64,000 nt of DNA from Cladorhizidae sp. MBARI D1340-BT2. Its lineage: Eukaryota > Porifera > Demospongiae > Poecilosclerida > Cladorhizidae. Positions within the stretch are counted from its first letter, which is position 1. Each line of letters begins with the position of its first letter. Location of the stretch: NCBI GenBank assembly GCA_028752905.1, contig JAQNBH010000009.1:42476509-42540508 (forward strand), written 5' to 3'. The notes beneath the pieces were generated by a model. The model was given only the letters and a program-made list of their open reading frames with translations, was not told where the DNA came from and did not search any database. The position numbers were made by a program, and so were the translations under genes. Of the stretch, positions 55,620-64,000 are shown in pieces.

Positions 55620-58600
55620 TTATGAAACACAGTCAGGCACGAGTTTCTGAATGGGCTGAGTCTTGAACTCCAACAGGAGGTTAGAGAAGACAGCAATTAT
55701 AACAGACATCATCATGATGAGGTAATGGACATCACGATAGAAGATCTGCGTGCTGATGAGCACCACGATGAAGCCAACAGCAAGCCAGATCCTGTGTACA
55801 CTGAATGCTATCTCTGACTTGGTGGGAAATAGGATCCCAACGAGACCTGCAACACATGAAGAAAGCAAATACCACAGGTAGTAGTATGATGGGAGCATGC
55901 ATCACACAGAATAAGTTAATAATATCACAAACTTTAGAGAGAGTAAATTTCAAGTTGATTATTGAGTAGAATGTGCACAAAGTTTGTAGTTTGCCTATTG
56001 CTTTTTGAGATGGTCCACACAGTTGCTGGTGAGAGTGGAGTGCAGCTTTCTGTTGGTGCAGGGATAGCAATCAAGCAAGAATTATATACAAGTAACTAAT
56101 CCTGCAAGTTTAGGGAGAAGGCAAGCAGGACTGCCAATACAAATGTCAGGGTAACTTTTTAAGTTGGATAATTATGTACGATAGTGTGCAATAGCTCTAT
56201 AATATCCCACTGTGGCAGGTGGCGTGCACTTCACAACATGAAGGCTATAAAAACCAACACAGACATATCATTGCTAGTAATTCTCTCTGTCTTTTCCATC
56301 TGTCTAAGCATATTCATTTATTTATCTTTAATGGCACTCTTACAAATCCCAGGAAGGGTGGGACCATGGGGAAGAGGGATAACTTTACCAGGATGAGGAT
56401 GAAGGGAGGATTTTGGACCTATAGGTGATGCCCCTGGTCAAGGTATGCCCCCAAAACCTTACACAACCTAACGGCCAAACTTGGGAAGATACATTGTGTT
56501 TCACTTGGCCCTTTCTGTCTGTCTTGTTTCTTTGTCCTCAATGGCACTCGTGTTAGGAACACCTATGGCAGGTTTATATGTGTAGAGTGTGAATTAGCCT
56601 GCCACAAGTGCTAGTATATAATAATACTGCACTTCTTGAGACCTTTAATACAAATAGAAAATAGAGAGGGATTGGAAATGACAGCTGGAATGCAACATAT
56701 CAGTCCTTACAACACTAATTTTCAGGAATGATGCATTGTTAACCGACTTATATGTGCCTATCTGAGAGGCTGACTGGCAAGGAGTGGCAGCATATTTGAA
56801 TGGTTGGGTCCAGTAAAGTATGGAAAGTAATAGAAAACAAAGACCTGAAGAACAGAACCTCCAAAACTGCAGTGAGTAATGTGGCAATAACTTGCAAACC
56901 ATAATCAGACAATTTTAGGTGGAAACACACTCTCAGTGTGCCTCTAGTCCTTCGTGAAGGTAGTAAACTAGCAGACCTCAAAACTGCTAAAACTGTGAAA
57001 TTTATTTTTCAAGGACCGATTTTTTTTAATGTAATAACTTTTCCATGCATGCACTTAACTTGCATATATTGGAAACTACCAGAAGACTCCAAATTATCCA
57101 ATGTAATGCACAATTAATCTGTTTCTAGATTTCAGTAGAACACCTAAAATCAATGCAAGACCATCGGACAATAAACAAACTCATGAGCATGCAATATTGA
57201 CTCTAGAGCTGAATTGATTCAGAAGCAACTGCACTATTTCGCTGCAAAGAAGTAGTTTTCTAAGAATTTACTCTGTGACAACAGTTAATAACAAAGACCT
57301 TCAACAAACTAGGTAATAAACATGGCAAAGACTCTGATTGGTTAGTTATCCTGAACTATTTCCTGAAAGAAGCTGCCTCTAGCGGATGATGACATCAACA
57401 ATGATCATGTGACCATATGGAGAAGATGATTCCTGGTGAAGGCTAGGCATCTAGTCGAAACGTCGAGAAAATAGAATTTCAAGTTGATTATTGAGAAGGT
57501 GATTGTAATGAAAGCTTTCATACTTTGCAGTGCTCTAGCCATCGTCCTCTATTCTAGCTTCGTCAAACATATCTTTCGTCTAGTTTCATGGTTTCATGTT
57601 CTTCATAGACAGCTTCATGTTTCTAATCAGAGTTTTATTCGAGTTAGCGTTCTAATGGAGAAAATACGGTTAGTTTATCTGTGAGATCTTTGTGAACATG
57701 AAGTTGATCAGTCTTTCTTGTGACATAGTGGGATGCAAATACGATTTCAATGCACAAAAAGATCGTTCACTGGTACAGTTCATAGCTGGCATGAAATGTG
57801 CATGCATCTCCTAATGCCAACCACACCCATACATTAATAATGTGCTGGAGGTGTCAGAGCTGTGCCTGTAAGTAACCATTGAAATGAACGTATCAACAAA
57901 AATACACACCCCAAACAAACACTCACTTGCAGTCATGGTGTTCCACACTGCATCTGCTGCTCCCCAGAAAATGACAAACACAAATATGGCGACATAGCTT
58001 GGCGTAGGGCTCCACAGCAGCAGGAACAAGAGCAAGCTAACATTGACAGTGCCACCAAATATGAACATCATGTAGCGTGGGATACATCTTACTAGCTTGC
58101 CATAGGAAATACTCAACAGAGCACTAGTCACACCGAAGATGATGATGGAGAACCCAACAAGATGGATACCAAAGCAGTGAAATAATCTGAAAGGGAAGAC
58201 AACACAGCAACAACATCAATAGTGTTTATATATTAACAATTGTAAAGAGGCACGCTACAAACATATTGGCAAAAAAAAGCCATACTCTCACTTCACTAAT
58301 AGCACTAGGGAGGCTAATGTGCCCACTCTCTTCCCCAAGTGGCACACTCAATATTAACTCTCAGTGCTCGCATTATTGGACCAAGCATTGCTCCTTTGTG
58401 AGGCTGGGACTTCTCTGTGTAATATTCATTCCCACAGCCTCTCAATATGGTGGATAGTAGGCTAGCTGCCATTGCAGTCAAACACAATGTTACACACATA
58501 AATCCATGTGGAAACTCACCCCTGTGAATGTACCAAAGAGAAATGCCTCCTCCATTCCATTCACAATAGCAATAGGAGCCACCAAGACCATCCTCCAGTC

Positions 58601-59560
58601 CTTCATTACTTTGAGAAGCTCAACAACAGGGTCTCTAAAGTACAGCTTCATTTTCTTCAAAACACTTGAACAATCTTCCCTTTTGCTTGGGAGATGGTCG
58701 ACCATAATCAAAAGACTGGTGATCCCAAGGCTTATTAACACAAAATAGACTGAAACCAGGATGTACAGGTATGTAGTTTGAATCTGAACATCTTCAGTTT
58801 GTTCGCATGAATCGTAGACTGAGGAGTTGAAAGATGCATTGCTGCTGCTGTAGGGAAAGAATATTAAAGAAGAAGCAAGGTTGCCAGGTATCTGTGCGCC
58901 TTGGAAGAAGAAGAAAAATATCCCCATGAAAGTACTGATGAGATGATCTTGATCTCGTTCCAGCATAGGTGCACTAGCAATGGCTACATGTACGAGATGT
59001 GCACTTCCTGCAGCCCAAATAGGCCCTGAGGCAAAACCCAAGATGATTGAAGTAAGCACAAGTGTGTACCAACTAAGATAAAAGAACCCAATGGTATATA
59101 TTAGGTGGCAAAGAAAACAAGCCAATAGTATGTACTTTGTTCCTATCAAGTTGATTAATCCGGGAGTAATGAAACCAGACAGAACAAAGAATACATATAG
59201 GATGGCCAATGCCACTAGTCCAATTGTGGGAGACAGACTGCTCTGAAGGTTCTGCAGACCCAGGAATGCTGAGAAGATAAAGAAGAAGGATAATCCAACA
59301 CCAATCACATTTTTGTACATCCACTTGCGAGTTCCACCTTTGTCCCTTTCCTGTTCATTATCTCTGCCCACGAGGGTTGACAATACAGGCAAAGCACTGG
59401 GGATGAGCTCAATAGTTACGAAGGCAGTCTCAGACTCAACTAACCGTCCAGTGATGTGTGCCAGCGACTCCTTCATACGATGCGCAGAATGGGAGGCATA
59501 GAAATTAGGATTGTACTCTTCTTCATTATTGTATTCTTGAATTCTCAGTTGCTGGATCAT
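55620..59560 (-). CDS. UNC93-like multi-pass membrane protein
   Basis: UNC93 proteins are MFS-fold membrane proteins; the family includes UNC93A and the ion-channel/TLR-trafficking members. Minus-strand exons: 59560-58520 (ATG to ACAGGG|GTGAGT, 347 codons), 58186-57927 and 55846-55620 (TAA). Total is about 500 residues, the usual size. Exon 1 holds NVIGVGLSFFFIFSAFLGLQ, NLQSSLSPTIGLVALAILYV and ASGPIWAAGSAHLVHVA, then VNGMEEAFLFGTFTG. Exon 2 has GIHLVGFSIIIFGVTSALLS and FWGAADAVWNTMTA. Exon 3 has LVGILFPTKSEIAFSVHRIW. About 10-12 hydrophobic segments are visible. The exon 2-3 junction keeps phase. The exon 1-2 canonical sites do not (two bases off), so a micro-exon, unusual splice site or sequence error is implied. 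A PLE tail fragment (55934-55966) lies in intron 2. Confidence 0.88.
56100..57424. other. intron 2 of the UNC93-like gene
   Basis: Intronic relative to 55846-57927. Nothing further was recognised; the open frames are short and without family resemblance. Confidence 0.45.
57425..57515 (+). mobile_element. Penelope terminal block with hammerhead-like core
   Basis: Contains CTGGTGA (57433-57439), a 6 bp hairpin GGCTAG/CTAGTC (57441-57446 with 57451-57456, loop GCAT), GAAA (57457-57460) and CGTC. The shared AATTTCAAGTTGATTATTGA and GGTGATTGTAATGAAAGC follow. It is a solo terminal fragment within intron 2 of the UNC93-like gene. Confidence 0.65.
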
Positions 59561-59751
59561 TTCTTCTTCCGAATTGTGACCCAGCAGCCAGCAGGCCTAA
59601 GTAGAATCTTCTCGCGAGCTAGCACTGAATAGGTGTGAAAACTGTTGCAGGCGCCTAGTGGCAAGCCAACAATTTTAATATTATCTAGCTGCTGAATAAG
59701 AAAAGCGTGCGGATTTTTATCGCGCGTGCGAGTTAACATTTTGCGCAAACA

Positions 59752-59982
59752 ATGAGCGATCGTCCTGGTACTGTAGGTGGAAAAAGAAGCGGAGAATTGA
59801 TACCCAAAGCTGAGCGCTTGAGAATAGCAAAGCGCTCAAAGGAACAAGAACAGCAAGGCAAAGGCAGAGAAGCTGTATTTGCATCAGCTAAACAAACAAA
59901 CTTGACCAAGATAGGTCGTGGATCCTTCACATACTTCCCAAGTCTAAAGAGATCTCTGACAGAACGAGGATTGATTGTGTAA
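59752..59982 (+). CDS. small basic ORF, probably part of a broken transposon or gene
   Basis: 76 codons from ATG to TAA: MSDRPGTVGGKRSGELIPKA followed by a Lys/Arg/Gln-rich helix and GRGSFTYFPSLKRSLTERG. It starts 192 bp from, and head-to-head with, the UNC93-like ATG. A LINE relic begins just after it. An acidic stretch on the far side (61385-61500: EEDPDGDAEEQDEYIEPQEA, FDEWILTLSLEQRK) may be its continuation. No family is firmly recognised. Confidence 0.35.
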   Translation: MSDRPGTVGGKRSGELIPKAERLRIAKRSKEQEQQGKGREAVFASAKQTNLTKIGRGSFTYFPSLKRSLTERGLIV

Positions 59983-59989
59983 TCCATAG

Positions 59990-61380
59990 ATGATAAGATA
60001 GAGATCACTATTTCCAAGTCCTCATTTTGTCTTTCAACTCTTGTTTTATGGTTTGCACACTCCCCAATTCCATATACAATGTCATTGAATTTCTTGTCAG
60101 AGTCTACCTAAGAAAACGCTCAACTGTACAACAGCTCCTGGTCTTTGTTAACAAAATTTATGAAAACATCTGTTCAAGCTCCCAGTGTGATGTCATATAT
60201 CTTGATTTTGCAAAGGCTTTTGACAGCGTCCCCCACAATAAATTATTGTTAAAGCTTAGATCTAGGTGTGTCAAATGATTTGTGGCATTGGTTTAGGGGA
60301 TATTTGCACAGCAGGTAACAATGTGTCAGCATAGGTTCTTGTCACTCCATGTTGCTGCCAGTTGTCTCAGGAGTCCCACAGGGGAGTATTCTGGGGCCAC
60401 TAATGTTCCTTATATATCTCAATGACATCACGGCACCCCCCTGAACTCACAAATGCTTCTATTTGCCGATGATATCAAGTGTTCCAAAGCTATTACTGAA
60501 CAAAGGGATTCTTTAAACCTTCAGAAAGACCTTGATTTCCTTTGTGAATGGAGCCAAGAGTGGAAGCTCAAATTTAAAGTATCGAAGTGTTCCCTAAGGT
60601 TCTGCAGAAGTGTCCCTCAGTTCAATTCTACGTACTACATCAACGGTCTCCCTATAGAGGAAGGATGTCAACACAGAGACTTGGGAATAGTTATGTCTCC
60701 AGACTTATCTTGGAGCTCACACCATGACACACTAGCTTTAAGAGCTTACAAGATCATCGGTCTACTGCGTCGGAATTTTGGAAATACAGACGAAATTTCT
60801 AAAAGAAAGCTCTTGTATATATCCCTAGTGCGTTCCCAGCTCACATACTGCTCCAAACTGTGGAGGCCTCTTATGATCAGTGATCTACTTTTCTGCATCC
60901 GATCACTAAACTCTCCATCTTATCACTTTAACATAAAAGAATACATCTCCTTTAGCAGTAATGCGACCAGATCAGGATCCAACTTAAGGATGTGCCATAG
61001 CCATGCTGCAAACAGAACCTCATCAAACTCGTACTTCAAGCGGCTACCCAGATTGTGGAACTCATTACCTCCGTAGACTTAGAGAAACCACTACATGTAA
61101 TTAAATCTAACTTGATGAAGTTTATGCTAAGTGTTCTCAAAATCCACATCCACCTTTGTTTTCGTAGTTGATTGTTCTTTTGTTCTCTACAATATATTAT
61201 ATGCATTTTGTTATTAGTTTATTCTTTTTAATCAAAACATGGCAATCAGTTCTGGACTGATTGACCTTCAGTGTTTATGTTTGTCTATATTTATTCGTGT
61301 CATCCTTGAGCTATTTGTTTCACTTTGCTGTTCAAATATTCACTGTAAAGAATTAATAATAATAATAATAAAAACTCATG
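59990..61380 (+). mobile_element. non-LTR (LINE) reverse transcriptase relic
   Basis: RT motifs in order with frame changes: VIYLDFAKAFDSVPHNKLLL (motif A, about 60190), VVSGVPQGSILGPLMFLIYL (motif B, about 60360), LLFADDIKCSKAI (motif C FADD, about 60456). The thumb region follows (HRDLGIVMSPDLSWSSH, RSQLTYCSKLWRPL), ending SYFKRLPRLWNSLPP at 61076. The 3' tail ends in (AAT)n at 61350-61372. The clade looks like CR1/Jockey/L2 by these motifs. Stops and frameshifts make it dead. Confidence 0.85.
61350..61375. repeat. (AAT)n tail of the LINE relic
   Basis: A short AATAATAATAATAATAAAA tract, the usual position of a LINE 3' microsatellite tail. Confidence 0.7.
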
Positions 61381-61654
61381 AAGACTGAGACTTAGAGGAG
61401 GATCCTGATGGAGATGCAGAAGAGCAAGATGAATATATTGAACCCCAAGAAGCATTTGATGAATGGATACTGACTCTGTCTCTAGAACAGCGTAAGATAC
61501 ATCTGTCTTCATGGTGCTGGTCTTTATCAACAGGTGGATGGTGGCACTTCTGGTGCAGATTGTACTGGTAGCGGGTTGCTGCCACTGGAGCACTGTATTA
61601 GGTTATCAGTCTGGGGGGCAGGGCATAGTTATTCCTGCAACAGTTTACACCAAT

Positions 61655-62900
61655 TTGGGTCTGGCTCGCGAGAAGATTCTACTTGGGCCTGCTGGCATGC
61701 TGGATCAATTCGGAAGAAGAAATGATTCAGCAACTGAGAATTCAAGAATACAATGATGAAGAAGAGTACAATCCTAATTTCTATGCCTCCCATTCTGCGC
61801 ATCGTATGAAGGAGTCGCTGGCACACATCACTGGACGGTTAGTTGAGTCTGAGACTGCCTTCGTAACTATTGAGCTCATCCCCAGTGCTTTGCCTGTTTT
61901 GTCAACCCTCGTGGGCAGAGATAATGAACAGGAAAGTGGCAAAGAATTGAGCTCATCCCCAGTGCTTTGCCTGTTTTGTCAACCCTCGTGGGCAGAGATA
62001 ATGAACAGGAAAGTGGCAAAGGTATTGCTACCTCTGGTAAATGTGGAGAAACTCTCAAGTGGATGTACAAAAATGTGATTGGTGTTGGATTATCCTTCTT
62101 CTTTATCTTCTCAGCATTCCTGGGTCTGCAGAACCTTCAGAGCAGTCTGTCTCCCACAATTGGACTAGTGGCATTGGCCATCCTATATGTATTCTTCGCT
62201 GTCTGGTTTCATTACTCCCGGATTGATCAACTTGATAGGAACAAAGTACATACTATTGGCTTGTTTTCTCTGCCACCTCATATATACCATTGGGTTATTT
62301 TACCATAGTTGATACACACTTGTGCTTACTTCAATCATCTTGGGTTTTACCTCGGGGCCTATTTGGGCCGCAGGAAGTGCACATCTCGTACATGTAGCCA
62401 TTGCTAGTGCACCTACGCTGGAACGAGATCAAGATCATCTCATCAGTACTTTCATGGGGATATTTTTCTTCTTCTTCAGATGGGCACAGATACCTGGTAA
62501 TCTTGCTTCTTCCTTAATATTCTTTCCCTACAACAGCAGCAATACATCTTTCAACTCCTCAGTCTACGATTCATGCAAACAAACAAAAGCCTTGATCACC
62601 AGTCTTTTGATCATGGCCATCTCCCAAGCAAAAGGGAATATTGTTCCAAGCGTTTTGAAGAAGATGAAACTGTACTTTGGAGATCCTGTTGCTGAGCTTC
62701 TCAAAGTAATGAAGGACTGTATGATGGTGTTGGTGTCCTATTGCTATTGTCAATGGAATGGAGCAGTCATTTCTCTTTGGTACATTGACAGGGGTGAGTT
62801 TCCACAGGGATTCATGTGTGTAATGCAGACATTATGTTTGACTGCAATGGCAGCTACTATCCACCATACAGTACACCTAGGCCACATTCTGCAGAGCTCC
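61655..62900 (+). pseudogene. inverted, broken UNC93-like copy
   Basis: A near-identical copy of 59600-58500 in the opposite orientation. It begins in the 5' leader (CTCGCGAGAAGATTCTACTT) with the ATG at 61722. A 77 bp direct duplication (about 61870-61946 repeated at 61947-62023) shifts the frame after LIPSALPVLSTLVGRDNEQE. Further changes occur at FFAVWFHYS (about 62200), near 62310, and near 62740. It ends just after the exon 1 donor (GGGGTGAGTTTCC, about 62790); exons 2 and 3 are absent. Confidence 0.88.
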
Positions 62901-64000
62901 TTGAATGCTTCTTTTCCTGTATTTCGTCAACAAGAACAAAGATAAAAAAGTTCTTCAAAGACAAGATCGGGACATAGTGGGGCCAAAATCCCCAGCGAAA
63001 ACTCTCAACCACCTTGGAACAGAGCGCACCACACAAGCCAGAAGAAAAAGGAGAGTCTTGGCCACATTGGTTGTAGTCCTCTAGACCACAACCACATCCA
63101 GGCTATATATTGTCCCACCAACTAGGTGCCCTTGATGACACAACCACCACAAAGAACTTGTCGAGGCCCCAATCCTGGCAACGTTTTTGTATCGCCAGAG
63201 AGTTGTCCAAATATCTAAATCAGTGTCCTTCTTCTTCTAGTGCAAACTCTCATATTATGCTCTGAACTCTACAACTTGCCAAAAGAAATCCAAAAAGAAG
63301 CCATGCAGTGAGCTCTCGAAGAAATACCAGTGTCAGGGCAACAAACTTCACAGATGGCTGTGTTGAAATCTTCCACATCTTTTCGACTTAAAGCTCTATA
63401 GCACTGTCTGATAGCCCAGGTTGTTTTGCAGGAACAGGCATGCTTTGTGATAAGAAGTACAGCATACCTCGTTCCCACATTGCTGCATCCAGGGAAGATG
63501 CTACTTAATTGAGAGGCAAACAAAAACAAACAAAAACTACACACTGCTATAGAAAAGAAAATCCTGGAGTACCATGTTCCTCCAAAAAATATATGAAGGG
63601 TTTCTGAAGTGCCCATGTTGGTCTTCTTAGCAGATGGACTTCCAGAAACAGTAGTAAAGCCCTGAAGAGTGGAAGAGAAGGTGCATGTTGCAATTAAAAT
63701 CCTCAGCTCTTTTTGTGGAACTCGTGCATACATGTACTTGGTTTCTTGAATTACACTTTCGAAAATGACGATCATACCCATTTTTAAACAGCACGAGAGC
63801 TAGCTTGATTGAATCATTGAAAAGAAGCCTTATCCATGCATTCTTTCCCAACCATGAAACACAGAATATAGTTGCTAGAGGGTATTGGCGCACTTAAAGT
63901 CTTCAGGCATACTATGAATGGACCTATATGTTTGCAAGTTATAAACCAGAGATAGAAACAAACATAGACAGCTGAAAATGAATGTCAAGGTTTGGTTACA
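62901..64000. other. unrecognised, possibly transposon-derived minus-strand text
   Basis: A 170-codon minus-strand frame (63781-63269) contains CSCKTTWAIRQCYRALSRKD, VEDFNTAICEVC and RAHCMASFWISFGKL, Cys/His-rich and protein-like. It faintly resembles proteins from Cys-rich transposon families. I cannot name it, and no start or splice structure was established. Confidence 0.3.

Overview
The window is animal nuclear DNA: genes are split by GT-AG introns, long stretches are tandem repeats, and both strands carry decayed retroelements and DNA transposons. A demosponge or other early-branching metazoan is my best guess. It rests on the mix of a TYW1 gene, OAS-like genes with an exon layout unlike vertebrates, UNC93-like genes, Penelope-like elements and hAT elements. 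No rRNA or tRNA locus and no organellar signal was seen.

The backbone of the left two thirds (about 2.9-42.8 kb) is one plus-strand gene, TYW1 (tRNA 4-demethylwyosine synthase). I could place 13 exons with matching phases, giving a 671-residue flavodoxin plus radical-SAM protein; only the extreme N-terminal exon(s) are missing. The coding sequence is about 2 kb inside a 40 kb locus. Its introns are filled with minisatellites of period 18-74 bp and with inserted elements: an intact 728-residue hAT transposase, Penelope-like elements with hammerhead-like ends, two TTAA-flanked fold-back elements and a GGTTCACAA-ended MITE. Intron 6 (9085-28057) also holds two antisense OAS-like units. One is an in-phase set of four C-terminal exons (25036 to 21982), the other a decayed copy (about 13171 to 11709).

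Upstream of TYW1 lie a 27-31 bp minisatellite and a hAT relic. Part of the relic's own transposase reading frame has been amplified into a 50 bp minisatellite.

The right third is a transposon-rich neighbourhood around an UNC93/MFS-type membrane protein gene on the minus strand (59560 to 55620). Two damaged copies lie nearby: an inverted one at 61.6-62.9 kb, broken by a 77 bp internal duplication, and a short exon fragment at 46.6-46.8 kb. Between them are a multiply broken Gypsy-type LTR retrotransposon (50.58-54.51 kb), two non-LTR reverse transcriptase relics (45.5-46.56 and 60.0-61.38 kb) and further Penelope terminal fragments. Between 47.5 and 50.1 kb there are possible minus-strand exons of a gene I do not recognise.

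No operon-like or shared pathway is visible. TYW1 acts in tRNAPhe wybutosine formation, OAS-like enzymes in nucleotide second-messenger immunity, and UNC93-like proteins in membranes. Their proximity looks positional.
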